Shown here: positions 45,618-54,795 of the stretch, in pieces | How positions within the stretch are numbered: the stretch's first letter is position 1 | Layout: the number at the start of each line of letters is the position of its first letter | Source: Pseudomonas helleri | GTDB lineage: Bacteria > Pseudomonadota > Gammaproteobacteria > Pseudomonadales > Pseudomonadaceae | Assembly (NCBI RefSeq): GCF_001043025.1 | Contig: NZ_JYLD01000005.1 | Span: 310,001-374,000 of the forward strand | Reading direction: 5' to 3' | Length of the DNA: 64,000 nucleotides | Made by a program: the position numbers and the translations under genes | The notes under the pieces: model-generated | Seen by the model: only the letters and a program-made list of their open reading frames with translations | What the model was told of the DNA's origin: nothing | Databases searched by the model: none

Positions 45618-46396
45618 GGTGCAACCTCAGCCAACAGTTGAGTGGCGAGGAACTGCGCCAGCTGCTCATTTAAATCAGGCGTGGGTAAATCCGGGTTGTC
45701 ATTGTGTACAGGTACCAGGATCGTGCTGCCAGCTACCGCATAAACACCGTCTTTACGGTTCCATGCAGCAGTGGGTACCTGCTTATAGGTCCCGTCTGGG
45801 TGTATCAACCACAGAAAGTCCACATCTGCCTCTTTCAAGGGGGGGCATTTGTCCAGATAGTCGCGCGCCTCTTGCATGGCCTGATAGGGCAGGTTGCAAG
45901 GTTCAGCCACCGCCCCGACAACCCTTACTCGGTTGATTCGAGGCGGATAGATCACCTGATCACCATCGCTGAGCAAATAGTTATGGCTAAAGTTTACTTC
46001 CAATGCGACTGGGTCCAGGTTGGCAACTTTACGTCCGGTCACAGGTAAGCCGCTCACATATTCATGCAAGCGTTCAGCTAGAGAGGCTAGGGCGACATTG
46101 TTATTAAGCAAAGACCCGCGTTGCAGCATTTTCAAATCGAACAGTACACCGACTTTCAAGCGCGTTTGCTGTTCAATCAGAGGTTGATGCAGCCACCCAG
46201 CCGCTAGCCAATAATCATTATGGTTGGGTTGGGCTTGGCTGATGACATCCAGCAGACGCATGCCCGGTGTGTAGGCAACACTCACCGGGTTACGTACCTC
46301 TCCGCTAACAGTCACGGCTGCTTGGCTATGCTGAATGAAGCCAAATATAGATGCGCCTAACAACAGTCCAGCGGTCAGTTTTTTTAACTCACTCAC
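45614..46396 (-). CDS. yjbG: YjbG/GfcC-family capsule biosynthesis protein
   Basis: A 260-residue periplasmic protein with a signal peptide ending at about residue 26 (SQAAVTV) and a GfcC-type core. The core has VSGEVRNPVSVAYTPGMRLLDVISQA, a SLBB-like beta-grasp segment, and a second one near INRVRVVGAVAEPCNLPYQ. It overlaps yjbF and yjbH by four bases each. Such proteins are thought to work with the OPX export channel. Confidence 0.87.
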   Translation of the reverse strand: MSELKKLTAGLLLGASIFGFIQHSQAAVTVSGEVRNPVSVAYTPGMRLLDVISQAQPNHNDYWLAAGWLHQPLIEQQTRLKVGVLFDLKMLQRGSLLNNNVALASLAERLHEYVSGLPVTGRKVANLDPVALEVNFSHNYLLSDGDQVIYPPRINRVRVVGAVAEPCNLPYQAMQEARDYLDKCPPLKEADVDFLWLIHPDGTYKQVPTAAWNRKDGVYAVAGSTILVPVHNDNPDLPTPDLNEQLAQFLATQLLAEVAP

Positions 46397-47052
46397 CTTG
46401 CAGGCTCCCAGTCTGGGCGCAGGTGCACGATCTGCAATAAAATCTCTGGCGTTGCATATTGTTCGCTCTGCAAAATCACGCCGTCATCCGGCCTCACCCA
46501 GTAACGGTTGGTTCCACTGAACCCCAATGCCGGCATAACGATCTCTTCGTCAATACGTTGCAGTGCATAGGGTTTATCAAGGATCTTGACCGTCTCCAGG
46601 CCTTTACGGCGAAAACGGCTGTGCACTGTTACACCGACACGCTGACCGTCATAGATATCAATCTGTCGAGTACTGGTAGCGCCATCAGTGATGTGCTGTA
46701 AGCCTTGTTTGAACGGAGAGGGACCGTCAAAACGGGTGCTCTCAAGGTTGGGTGGCAGGCCGACAGTGCGTTCAACAAGGCCGTCACGGGTAATCAACAC
46801 TTGCTTGCCGGAGGCGACCCAGTACTGCAGGTCGCTCTCTTGGCGCAGCCTGGCCATAATCCCTTCACTGGAGCGGGTAGTGACCTTGATTTGCGCATAA
46901 GGGACTGCTGCAACGTCTGCCTCTGTTATTTGCAGAGGTTGAACGCCTTGAACAGCAGCCTTGAAGGTATCGATAGAGCCTTTCATCAGTGGGCTGCAGC
47001 CACACAGCAGCAAGCCCACCAATAGCCAAGAGCGGTTACGAAGAATTTTCAA
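46393..47052 (-). CDS. yjbF: YjbF/GfcB-family lipoprotein
   Basis: A 219-residue lipoprotein with lipobox LLLCGC (Cys near residue 19) and a YjbF-type beta-rich domain (QYWVASGKQVLITRDGLVERTVGLPP, GFSGTNRYWVRPDDGVI). It belongs to group 4 capsule or Yjb exopolysaccharide operons and probably sits at the outer membrane with the export machinery. It starts 13 bases after the OPX gene stop. Confidence 0.88.
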   Translation of the reverse strand: MKILRNRSWLLVGLLLCGCSPLMKGSIDTFKAAVQGVQPLQITEADVAAVPYAQIKVTTRSSEGIMARLRQESDLQYWVASGKQVLITRDGLVERTVGLPPNLESTRFDGPSPFKQGLQHITDGATSTRQIDIYDGQRVGVTVHSRFRRKGLETVKILDKPYALQRIDEEIVMPALGFSGTNRYWVRPDDGVILQSEQYATPEILLQIVHLRPDWEPAR

Positions 47053-47065
47053 AACGGCTCAAACC

Positions 47066-48184
47066 TTATCGGCTGTTAGCTTCACTGAGGTTATTGGTTG
47101 CAGAGGCACCAGTGCCCAAAATAGTCGCTGAAGGCAGCAATTGGCTGATCAAGCGGTTCCAACGAGTAACCTGTGCCGGGCCCACGTAAACAATATCTTG
47201 GGGCTTCAGTTCAAAGTGCGTGGCAACGGCAAACGCTACCGGAGATTGGGCGTCCAGTTGGTAGACCTTGGCCGGCTCTGTTTCAAGATTTTCCGCCCCA
47301 CGAATCACATACAGTGCATTGCCGTTGGAGGTGCTTTGGTTCATCCCGCCGACCGAACCGATTACATCGGCAAGGTTCATATTTTTGGTCTTGAACCTAA
47401 TTGCTTGCGGTGCTAGCACTTCGCCCATGACATATATTTTTTTACGGTCGTTGTACGGCAAGTACAACTGATCACCATCTTTCAGGTAGATGTTATGCAG
47501 TTGCGATCCTTTGGCTGTATTGAGCGCGTCCATGTTTAGAACATACTCATGTCCATCGCGGGTCAGCGTCAGACCTGATAAGTCTGCATTTAAAGGGTCA
47601 ACTTCGGCTGCACCCAAAGCTTCAACAACGCTCACAGGCGTGGTGGTAATGGGCATGGGGCCAGCTTTTACAACTGCGCCAGATAGTGTGGCCTTTTGGC
47701 TGGCAAAACGTAAAACGCTTAAATCCACTTGCGGGCTATCAACGTATTGAGCCAAGCGCTGGGCTATAATCGCGCGCAACTCTTCAATGCTTTTGCCCGC
47801 GGCATCAACATTGCCTATATAGGGATAGAAAATAGTGCCGTCAGGCCTTACAAGACGGCCGTTTGCATCAATTTGTTGTTGCGGGCCAGAGGGCGCTGTC
47901 AATTCGGGGTGATCCCACACCGTGATGTACAACACATCATTTGCGCCAATTCTGTAAGCCTGTGGCTTGAATGCCAACAATTCTGCTGGCACCGAGCTTG
48001 AAACGTAGGTCGCTGCGTTTTGAGCAATCAGCTTGGGGGTGATGGGTATCAACTCAACCCGACTGCTTTCTGGTGAGCCTTCTGTGCCAATCTCACTGGT
48101 ATCCAGGTATTGACCAGGCGAAAACATACAACCTTGCAGGGCAAGCCCTGCAAGTACCGCGAGCGACAAACTACGAATCATCAT
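47066..48184 (-). CDS. Wza-like outer-membrane polysaccharide export lipoprotein (OPX)
   Basis: About 372 residues from the ATG at 48184 (an adjacent ATG at 48181 is equally possible). It has the lipoprotein signal LAVLAGLALQGC, a Poly_export domain (YRIGANDVLYITVWDHPEL) and SLBB repeats, with VMGEVLAPQAIRFKTKNMNLADVIGSVGG near residue 250. It corresponds to Wza/GfcE, which forms the outer-membrane exit pore and pairs with the Wzc kinase encoded at 58949-61177. Here it lies between the gfcA-like and gfcB-like genes, an order unlike E. coli gfcABCDE. Confidence 0.9.
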   Translation of the reverse strand: MMIRSLSLAVLAGLALQGCMFSPGQYLDTSEIGTEGSPESSRVELIPITPKLIAQNAATYVSSSVPAELLAFKPQAYRIGANDVLYITVWDHPELTAPSGPQQQIDANGRLVRPDGTIFYPYIGNVDAAGKSIEELRAIIAQRLAQYVDSPQVDLSVLRFASQKATLSGAVVKAGPMPITTTPVSVVEALGAAEVDPLNADLSGLTLTRDGHEYVLNMDALNTAKGSQLHNIYLKDGDQLYLPYNDRKKIYVMGEVLAPQAIRFKTKNMNLADVIGSVGGMNQSTSNGNALYVIRGAENLETEPAKVYQLDAQSPVAFAVATHFELKPQDIVYVGPAQVTRWNRLISQLLPSATILGTGASATNNLSEANSR

Positions 48185-48267
48185 TGGGGACACTTGTAAA
48201 AGAAACACATCAAAATCAAAAACCTGGCGCGAGCCAGGTGGTTTAGTTCGATCAACCTGGCGGGTAC

Positions 48268-48597
48268 TTAACGAGTAGTACCGGTGGTGCCAGTGGTTCC
48301 TGTAGTGCCTGTGGTACCAGTAGTACCGCCGTTGCTGCCGCCACCGCCGCCACCGCCAGAAGAGATGGCTGCTGCGCCTGCTGCAACCGCAACACCCACG
48401 CCTACGGCGGTAGCGGTGCTGACGCCGCCCAATACACCAGTAGAAGTAGCGAGGGATGTGCCTGAAGCTGAACCTGCAGTACCTGCTTCTGCGCTTGTGG
48501 TTGCGTCAGACGGCGCCGATGCGGATGAAGGAGTCTCAGCTGCGAATGCCGATGCACTCAAAGCCAGTGCGAGTGCGGAGATAAGAAATTTGTTCAT
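48268..48597 (-). CDS. GfcA/YjbE-like small secreted protein with GTT repeats
   Basis: A 109-residue protein with a signal peptide (MNKFLISALALALSASAFA), a Ser/Ala/Thr-rich region, a hydrophobic Gly/Ala/Val segment (about residues 55-80), a Gly run, and a C-terminal tail of six Gly-Thr-Thr triplets ending in Arg. This is the unusual design of YjbE and GfcA, the first proteins of the yjb and gfc operons. AAGGAT precedes the ATG at 48597; a longer frame to 48666 is unlikely. Codons for the repeats vary, so the repeat is kept at protein level. Confidence 0.82.
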   Translation of the reverse strand: MNKFLISALALALSASAFAAETPSSASAPSDATTSAEAGTAGSASGTSLATSTGVLGGVSTATAVGVGVAVAAGAAAISSGGGGGGGSNGGTTGTTGTTGTTGTTGTTR

Positions 48598-49029
48598 TGA
48601 GAAATCCTTTTGAAAAATCGTCGATATTGACGTGGTTGCACGGTTCCTAACTCGAGGTAGGAGCATTAAATTACCTGAGTCTGGATTGGAGTGGAACTCC
48701 TAATTAGGCATTTAGGCCACGAAAACCTGCTAATAGTACCCGCGTCAAGGCCTGATTATTGCTGACCTTTTGTAACATTTCAAGACTTGACCGGCAAGTA
48801 GATCTTGCAAACGCAGGAGTTTTATTGTCTTGATTTGGGATGACTAGATAAAAATAGCAACTATTGAAACCTAAGAGAAAGTACAAATAATGTTTGTAAG
48901 TTGTAATGCATGTTCTGAAAAGTTACATGTATGGATGATTTTGCTGCTTGAAGATAGTTAAAATTGTGTTTGGGTAGGCGCCCTAATGACTGATTCGCTA
49001 ATAATATGTGATGTTTAAATGGCGCTGGG
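48598..49029. other. AT-rich gap upstream of the gfc-like unit
   Basis: The 432 bases between the WecG-type gene and the gfcA-like gene probably hold the gfc-like promoter. A 60-codon minus-strand frame (48704-48886) has no family resemblance or ribosome site and is not called. No ops element was found here. Confidence 0.5.
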
Positions 49030-49770
49030 TTAACTTTCCTTTTTTTTCAATTTTTCAATAATTAGTAAATAGGCAAATCGGACGTTAGTGGTAAGGTAGC
49101 GCTTCCACATTCGGCCGGGTTCCTGGATCACTCTATAAAGCCATTCTAAGCCATATTGTTGCATCCATTTAGGAGCACGTTTTACCTTGCCAGCTACTAC
49201 ATCAAAAGTGCCGCCAACACCCATGACAAAGTTAACTCCTAGCTGATCCTTCCAACGGTTTATAAAGTTCTCTTTTTTAGGGGATGTAATAGCAACAAAC
49301 AACAACTGTGCACCAGATGCTCGAATTTTATCTACGATAGCTTGTTCGTCATCCCAAAAATAACCATGGTGATAACCTGCGAGAATAAGTTCTGGATATA
49401 AATCAAGTACATTGTTAACAGTGCGAGTTAATACTTCTTGTTCAGCGCCCAGTAAAAATACAGGAAGTTTGTTAACAGTGCTCATTTTTAATAGCTCATG
49501 AAACAAATCTACTCCAGCTACACGCTCGGGAACGGAGTGACCTAAAAAGCGCGCTCCTAAAACAACACCCATGCCATCAATATTGATAATGTCGCAAGAA
49601 TGTACTGATTCTCTAAGTTGAGAGTCATTGCGCATGTTGACAAGTTTAGCCACGTTTACAACCACATGCTGGGTGAAATCACCCTTTGAAATTGCATGTC
49701 GGATTGTTTCGACAGTATCGCTCATGGATGCTACATCCATAGGGCAACCCAAAAAATCAATTCTCTGCAT
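49030..49770 (-). CDS. WecG/TagA/CpsF-family glycosyltransferase
   Basis: A 246-residue GT26-family enzyme with the motifs VVVNVAKLVNMRND, IINIDGMGVVLGARFLG, ITSPKKENFINRW and GVGGTFDVVAGKVKRAPKWMQQYGLEWLYRVIQEPGRMWKRY. Members transfer ManNAcA or ManNAc to a lipid-linked sugar, which fits wecB and wecC upstream in the same unit. It overlaps the preceding gene by 14 bases and closes the long operon that starts at wecB. Confidence 0.92.
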   Translation of the reverse strand: MQRIDFLGCPMDVASMSDTVETIRHAISKGDFTQHVVVNVAKLVNMRNDSQLRESVHSCDIINIDGMGVVLGARFLGHSVPERVAGVDLFHELLKMSTVNKLPVFLLGAEQEVLTRTVNNVLDLYPELILAGYHHGYFWDDEQAIVDKIRASGAQLLFVAITSPKKENFINRWKDQLGVNFVMGVGGTFDVVAGKVKRAPKWMQQYGLEWLYRVIQEPGRMWKRYLTTNVRFAYLLIIEKLKKKES

Positions 49771-50938
49771 GGTTTTTCTCTGCGCGATATCGGTTATAAA
49801 AAGCCAAAGAGCTATAAGCCCAAGCTTGTGTCCATCGGGTATAGTTTATTTTGTTTTTAAATCTGCGCGTTTTTTGATAAATGAACTGCCCTTTGTTAGG
49901 CAGGTATAAAGTTTCTTTGGCACGAGTTATTATTTTTTCGCACAGCTCAAGGTCTTTCTTAGTTCCACCTACCTTGAGAAGTGTGAATATTGCCTGAGCA
50001 ACACTGTGCATATCTATAGGGTAAACTTGATTATTGTAGTAACTTACTGTGCCATCCTCTGTAAAAAAAGTATTTACGTAGTAGTCATAGCCCATTTGAA
50101 TACAGTCGTCAAATTCACCATTGGAAGTTGCATCTCTTAGTAATAATAGAGCTTCGAGATTATACCCTGTATGGAATCCATCGATAAACTGATGATGATG
50201 AAGGGCACCATAAACCCATGACCCATTCATCGATTGTTCTTGAACAGATTGGCGCGCAACTTCACACGATTGAATCACGAGTTGATCATCACCTAACTGT
50301 TTTCCAGCAAATGCGCACCAGGCAGCCCCCCAGAGGCTAGCGTTGTGCACGAATGCAGTCTCCCCGGGAATGTAAGCGTAGAAGCTTCGGCCTGAAGATT
50401 TTGTAAATAGGGTTTTTGAGATGAAGTAAGCAGAGTCGAGAGCTATTTCTATTAAATGTTTATCCGCAGTTAATGTCCCAAGTTCATACAGTGCGCGTGC
50501 GACATAGCACGTTGTAATAATATTAGGTTTTCCAGCAGGGACATAAAAAGCTCGTGCCTGCCAATCAAAGTGATAGCCCCAGCAACTATGTTGCCATTTT
50601 TTTTGGTCACTTCGTTCTGTTAACAGCCAGTTAGCAAGCTTTTTAGCCTCTTCGAGATACTCTAGTGAACCTGTTCTTAGATAGTCTTGTATTAGGCCTG
50701 AGATGAAGAGGCCTACCCCTTTTGGATTGCGCTTTTTAGGCACTCTTAGTAGTTGGCGAAAATTTACGGGGGAACGTTTTCCAAATTGGAGCCAAGCCAA
50801 ACGGATCCATGCGCTCTTATATAAAGGCGTTGCTTTTAATATCTTGCTGTTTAATGAATCAAAAGGATCGAAACCAGAATAATCATCTGCACGGATCGAA
50901 TCTAAAAGTTTGTGATTTAAAGAAATTGTATCAGCCAT
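49757..50938 (-). CDS. Putative alpha/alpha-toroid polysaccharide-modifying protein
   Basis: A 393-residue cytosolic-looking protein with no signal peptide. It has repeated helix pairs and aromatic-rich turns (SCWGYHFDWQARAF, GWG-like ASLWGAAWCAFAGKQLGD, DGFHTGYNLEALLL, YPIDMHSVAQAIFTLL, RWTQAWAYSSLAFYN). This pattern suggests an (alpha/alpha) toroid as in glycosidases, lyases or uronyl epimerases, and proteins of similar look occur in other exopolysaccharide loci. Function is not established; processing of a precursor or lipid-linked oligosaccharide is one possibility. Confidence 0.65.
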   Translation of the reverse strand: MADTISLNHKLLDSIRADDYSGFDPFDSLNSKILKATPLYKSAWIRLAWLQFGKRSPVNFRQLLRVPKKRNPKGVGLFISGLIQDYLRTGSLEYLEEAKKLANWLLTERSDQKKWQHSCWGYHFDWQARAFYVPAGKPNIITTCYVARALYELGTLTADKHLIEIALDSAYFISKTLFTKSSGRSFYAYIPGETAFVHNASLWGAAWCAFAGKQLGDDQLVIQSCEVARQSVQEQSMNGSWVYGALHHHQFIDGFHTGYNLEALLLLRDATSNGEFDDCIQMGYDYYVNTFFTEDGTVSYYNNQVYPIDMHSVAQAIFTLLKVGGTKKDLELCEKIITRAKETLYLPNKGQFIYQKTRRFKNKINYTRWTQAWAYSSLAFYNRYRAEKNHAEN

Positions 50939-51038
50939 AAATAGAGTCAGGCTTCTAGGCCTGGCACACCTCTTGAGTTGGTGAGCGATTTCGTTTATTA
51001 AAAGTTTCCGATTATCGGTAGATTTTTATCTGGCTATA

Positions 51039-52043
51039 TTACGATAGTAGGTTTTTATATATTTCTATTAGTTGCAGATGGTATTTTGAAGGTTCACGTG
51101 ATATCTGAATATCTTCAGAAGGTTTGTTAATAGTATTATAGAAAACGCTTGAGAGATCGTCATAATCGTTGTTTTTATAAAGGATGCAGCCTTTTGCCCT
51201 AGTGCAGACATCGGAAGCTATAGCTATTACGCCTAAATCAAGTGCTTCATCAATAGAGATTCCATAAGCATCTTTTCGATTAAGTCGTAAAAAAATGTTT
51301 GCTGAGGCCAAGTATTCAACAAGTGGTTTACCATAAAAAACCATGCAGTTTTTTATATTATATTGAGAGATGTAATCCTCAAAAAATAATTTCGAGGAAG
51401 GCTCGCCAATGAATATATAGAATCCAATTGATGGGTTATCTCTTGCAAGTCTTAGCAAAAGGTCCGCTCCATAGGTTTCTATAGCATTAATGTCTGAAAG
51501 CTGAGCCGCATTGTATGCGACCTTTATACCATACTCATTTGGGAGCGGAGTAGATTGTGTTTTAGGAGGCGGAACGTAGGCTGGCAACCATGTTACATTT
51601 TTTATTTTATGATCATTCATCGTAGAGCAAAGTCTTTTAGATACGATGATGATGCAGGATAAACGTGAAAGCTTTAACGTATTTAAGATTGCAAGCCTTA
51701 ATGCACGAGGATAGGTTAAGATTTTCTCATTATGTATGCTTAGGATAATTTTATTACTAGAGAGTCTTGATAGTAGTAGTAAGTAAGGGAAGTGTAATAT
51801 TGAAAATTGATGGAAGTGTACTACAGGGCTTTTGTTTTTAAAAAAATATGTGAGCCACCATTTGATGCTTTTTCTTGTTGCAAAAATTTTTAAATCTTCA
51901 TTTTCGTAGTTGTATTGATTGTATACGATCGGGTTTAGACCGTTTTCACGCATCAAAGGAATAATTCTACTAATATGAATTGAAACGCCTCCGAATGGCG
52001 GTGGATAAGGACCAATGATATCTACGTCTTTATTCATATTCAC
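51039..52043 (-). CDS. Glycosyltransferase (GT-B fold, GT4-like)
   Basis: A 334-residue protein beginning DIIGPYPPPFGGVSIHISRI, the acceptor-side loop typical of GT4 enzymes. Its C-terminal donor-site region has MVFYGKPLVEYLASANIFLRLNRKDAYGISIDEALDLGV, including the E-x7-E-like element. It should add one sugar of the repeat unit on the cytoplasmic face. Low GC matches its neighbours. It starts five bases after the Wzy-like gene. Confidence 0.85.
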   Translation of the reverse strand: MNMNKDVDIIGPYPPPFGGVSIHISRIIPLMRENGLNPIVYNQYNYENEDLKIFATRKSIKWWLTYFFKNKSPVVHFHQFSILHFPYLLLLSRLSSNKIILSIHNEKILTYPRALRLAILNTLKLSRLSCIIIVSKRLCSTMNDHKIKNVTWLPAYVPPPKTQSTPLPNEYGIKVAYNAAQLSDINAIETYGADLLLRLARDNPSIGFYIFIGEPSSKLFFEDYISQYNIKNCMVFYGKPLVEYLASANIFLRLNRKDAYGISIDEALDLGVIAIASDVCTRAKGCILYKNNDYDDLSSVFYNTINKPSEDIQISREPSKYHLQLIEIYKNLLS

Positions 52044-52048
52044 TCTTA

Positions 52049-53389
52049 CTAAATACTGGGTGACAGGTTTTCTCTTCTTATGTAGAGAGGTCTTTGGGTT
52101 TTTCTTTTATTTCTTATTTGATTTTCTCGAAAGCTTATTGCGAGTGAAGCTAATAGAGGGGCTGTCACTGCAGAGTAGAACATGTGTCCCCCTAAGAACC
52201 CAAGTGCAATGAAAGTGATTACAAATGCAAGACGAAATCTAGATTCAAACTTATTATATATAAATTGTTTTTTCCAAATACGTAGCCAGTAATATGTATA
52301 TATCAAAACTCCAAATATGCCCGAGAGCGCCAGCAAGTCAAAGAAATCCATTTCAGTTGAGTATGAACCAACAGGGAATCCCCCGATAAATAATGCCACA
52401 GGGTAATCATTTATTATTTCGTTGTATACGGTGTAGAGTTTTAAGTCTCTTCCGGAAAGAGCAAGTGTTATTAATGATTTGTTTGCGAAGTTATAGTACT
52501 GATATTCGAAGTAGTCTGCGGATTTAGCTACGGCTTCTTGTACAGCGTCAAAGTATAAGTAAAAATATCCACTTGCCAGTATCAATAGGAGAGCTGAAAA
52601 ACACATTTTAATAATGCTAGAAATTCCTCCTTTGGCTATATAATAACCAACAAAAAGTATTAGCATGCCTATTATTGAGGATTTCGTACCGCTCAATAGT
52701 AATGCGGCTATCACCAAAGGTAGTAATGTTCTGCTCTGTGAGCGACTAAATTGGAGCATGGACCATGCTAAAGACACTAGTAGCACTCCAGAGGCTTCGT
52801 TGCCCGATATGATTATTCCCTTAACCCCCCAGCGATCTGTATCATAATAGCGCATCAGTGCAACACCAAATACTGCGCCGAAAACTATCGCCAAAGAATA
52901 TACGTATATTAAAAAAGTTGTGATTCTAGTTAGTTGTTCATTGCTTATTAGTCTGCTATTTAACAAGGCTGTAAAGCCATAAAAAAATAAAAAAATCACA
53001 TAGAATTTCAAGAGAAGCATTGAGCTCTCTATTGTAGATGAGATATCAATTTGCTGAGTGAATAAAGGGTATAGCCATATTGTAATTTGAAATAACACAA
53101 AAGATTTAAGTATATAAGATTTTTTTCTTTTTGCAGTTGAAATGCAGACGATGCATGCAAATATAACAATTGCTGTACGGTATGCTAGCGACACTCGCTC
53201 GAAAGTCGAAGATTCAATGCTCCTAGCATATATCGTAAGAAAGTCTGCTAATGGCATTAAAGCCACACAAATTATCAAGCCATATCCTGCTAGTCTAAAT
53301 AAATCCGATTTCTTTGTATGGCTACTCAAGAAGAGCTCCGGAATAATAAGTTCTGTTTTATTTGCTGCTAAAATATTTAGCGTATACAT
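52049..53389 (-). CDS. O-antigen/exopolysaccharide polymerase (Wzy-like)
   Basis: A 446-residue very hydrophobic protein with about 12 predicted spans and a larger periplasmic loop around residues 300-350 (FEYQYYNFANKSLITLALSGRDLKLY). Wzy proteins share little sequence, so the call rests on topology and on being the only such gene between flippase and transferases in this locus. The exact start among upstream codons is uncertain. Confidence 0.75.
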   Translation of the reverse strand: MYTLNILAANKTELIIPELFLSSHTKKSDLFRLAGYGLIICVALMPLADFLTIYARSIESSTFERVSLAYRTAIVIFACIVCISTAKRKKSYILKSFVLFQITIWLYPLFTQQIDISSTIESSMLLLKFYVIFLFFYGFTALLNSRLISNEQLTRITTFLIYVYSLAIVFGAVFGVALMRYYDTDRWGVKGIIISGNEASGVLLVSLAWSMLQFSRSQSRTLLPLVIAALLLSGTKSSIIGMLILFVGYYIAKGGISSIIKMCFSALLLILASGYFYLYFDAVQEAVAKSADYFEYQYYNFANKSLITLALSGRDLKLYTVYNEIINDYPVALFIGGFPVGSYSTEMDFFDLLALSGIFGVLIYTYYWLRIWKKQFIYNKFESRFRLAFVITFIALGFLGGHMFYSAVTAPLLASLAISFRENQIRNKRKTQRPLYIRRENLSPSI

Positions 53390-53529
53390 GTTCCCGTGTT
53401 ATGCACACTTGTATGTCGGGCTTTCTGAAGTGGTTTTTTATATTGCTGCGATATCCGTGTCTAATTGATGTTTTAATTTATAAGTTCCAAGTTGTTTAGT
53501 TTTATATTGTGGTGAATTATATTCTATAG

Positions 53530-53943
53530 CTATCTTACTTTTCGTGCAGGAACTCCTGCCCAGATTTCATTTTCACCAACGTCCGACAGCACGACCGCTC
53601 CGGCGCCAATAATTGCTCCATCACCTATCGTTATATCTCCTAAAATTATTGCACCAGCGCCAATGTGAATGTTGTTTCCTAGTCTTGGCACTTTGGCTAT
53701 TCCAGATTTTCCGCCAACTGTCACACATTGTGAAATGGTTACATTTCTACCAATAACGGCATTTTTATGAATTACTACAGCAATTCCGCCATAGGCAAAA
53801 AAGCTACCTTTTCCGATTGAAGTTTTCGGGTCAATTGCGCAGTTGCAGATGAGACGAATTAAAACTTTAAACAAAAAAGCGGATCCTGGAATACCAAGGC
53901 TATGTAGTTTATTGCCAGCTCTGTATAGCTGAGTTGCTATCAT
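53530..53943 (-). CDS. Left-handed beta-helix acyltransferase (serine acetyltransferase-like)
   Basis: A 137-residue hexapeptide-repeat transferase. The short helical N-terminus precedes repeats such as IHKNAVIGRNVTISQCVTVGG, NNIHIGAGAIILGDITIGDGAIIGAGAVVL and the closing WAGVPARKVR. It lacks the long N-terminal domain of CysE, so acetylation of a sugar in the polysaccharide (WcaB-like) is more likely than cysteine synthesis. This would add an O-acetyl group to the repeat unit. Confidence 0.85.
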   Translation of the reverse strand: MIATQLYRAGNKLHSLGIPGSAFLFKVLIRLICNCAIDPKTSIGKGSFFAYGGIAVVIHKNAVIGRNVTISQCVTVGGKSGIAKVPRLGNNIHIGAGAIILGDITIGDGAIIGAGAVVLSDVGENEIWAGVPARKVR

Positions 53944-54021
53944 AATTCACCTTGCTTAGTATGTTTCTTTTTTTGGTTGAAGTCATGTATTGTGTAATTA
54001 TGCGCAGCCGTTATTCTTTTG

Positions 54022-54792
54022 TTATTGCTTGTGTTGCTTAAAGTTGGCCATGAGGTTTCTATATAATGCTCTTACCATTCGTGCTGGTGGTAATGCAGTT
54101 GAAATAATAATATTTCGTTTTTTTGTTACGGAGCTTCTTTCTGATTCAATATTGCTGGGCATGTTGTCAAAATCTTCCCAGACAACATATGGTCTAGCTT
54201 CGTTAATAATTATGCCGTTTTCTGCGTGGTAGCTCCAGTCATCTGATACGCACTTAATTTTGTTGTTAATTTTAATTAGTTTTTTAGCCCCTATACTTGT
54301 CACATAGTAGCCAACCATACCCGATGTCCAGAGTTTGAATACTTCGCCTATGGCAAATTTTCTAGTTCCTATTTTGTTGAATATCGGATTGTGGAAGTAA
54401 TGTTTTTTTTCGTCGTCTATCCTTTGTTTAGAACGACCCAGAAGTACAACATCATTATCGTGTTGTGTTTTTCTCAGAAAGTCAGTAGCAAGTTTAAATT
54501 CACTAGTAAGAATTGCATCGTCCTCTAAGATGATTGCACATTCGTTTTGGTCAGCGATCTTGTGCCAAGCTTTAATGTGACTCATGAAGCATGCGATTTC
54601 TGCTTTTACTAAATCCCGGCCATGTCTTCTCTTGCATTCCTCGGCATTGTATAGTGCATTTATTTCATTTTCTGTTATGCTATTTTTATCAACTGCACTG
54701 ATAAACTCGAAATCGAGATTAACTTCGTTTAATCGTTCTTTTATTTTGCTTCGGCGGAGTGAAGTCTCAAGCGAAATAATATAAATCTTCAT
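54022..54792 (-). CDS. GT25-family glycosyltransferase
   Basis: A 256-residue enzyme of the GT25 (lipooligosaccharide galactosyltransferase) family. It starts MKIYIISLETSLRRSKIKERL, has the family KAEIACFMSHIKAW, and carries the acidic motif AIILEDDAIL, then YYVTSIGAKKLI and a DDWSYH element. It should transfer a sugar, often galactose, to the growing repeat unit. It lies three bases downstream of the Wzx gene. Confidence 0.88.
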   Translation of the reverse strand: MKIYIISLETSLRRSKIKERLNEVNLDFEFISAVDKNSITENEINALYNAEECKRRHGRDLVKAEIACFMSHIKAWHKIADQNECAIILEDDAILTSEFKLATDFLRKTQHDNDVVLLGRSKQRIDDEKKHYFHNPIFNKIGTRKFAIGEVFKLWTSGMVGYYVTSIGAKKLIKINNKIKCVSDDWSYHAENGIIINEARPYVVWEDFDNMPSNIESERSSVTKKRNIIISTALPPARMVRALYRNLMANFKQHKQ

Positions 54793-54795
54793 CTT

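Noticed and set aside
48284..48340. Tandem 9-base units as a CRISPR or satellite
   Set aside because: They are in-frame Gly-Thr-Thr codons of the gfcA-like protein, with no spacers.
48704..48886. 60-codon minus-strand frame upstream of the gfcA-like gene
   Set aside because: It lacks a ribosome site and has no family resemblance; the AT-rich gap is more likely a promoter region.
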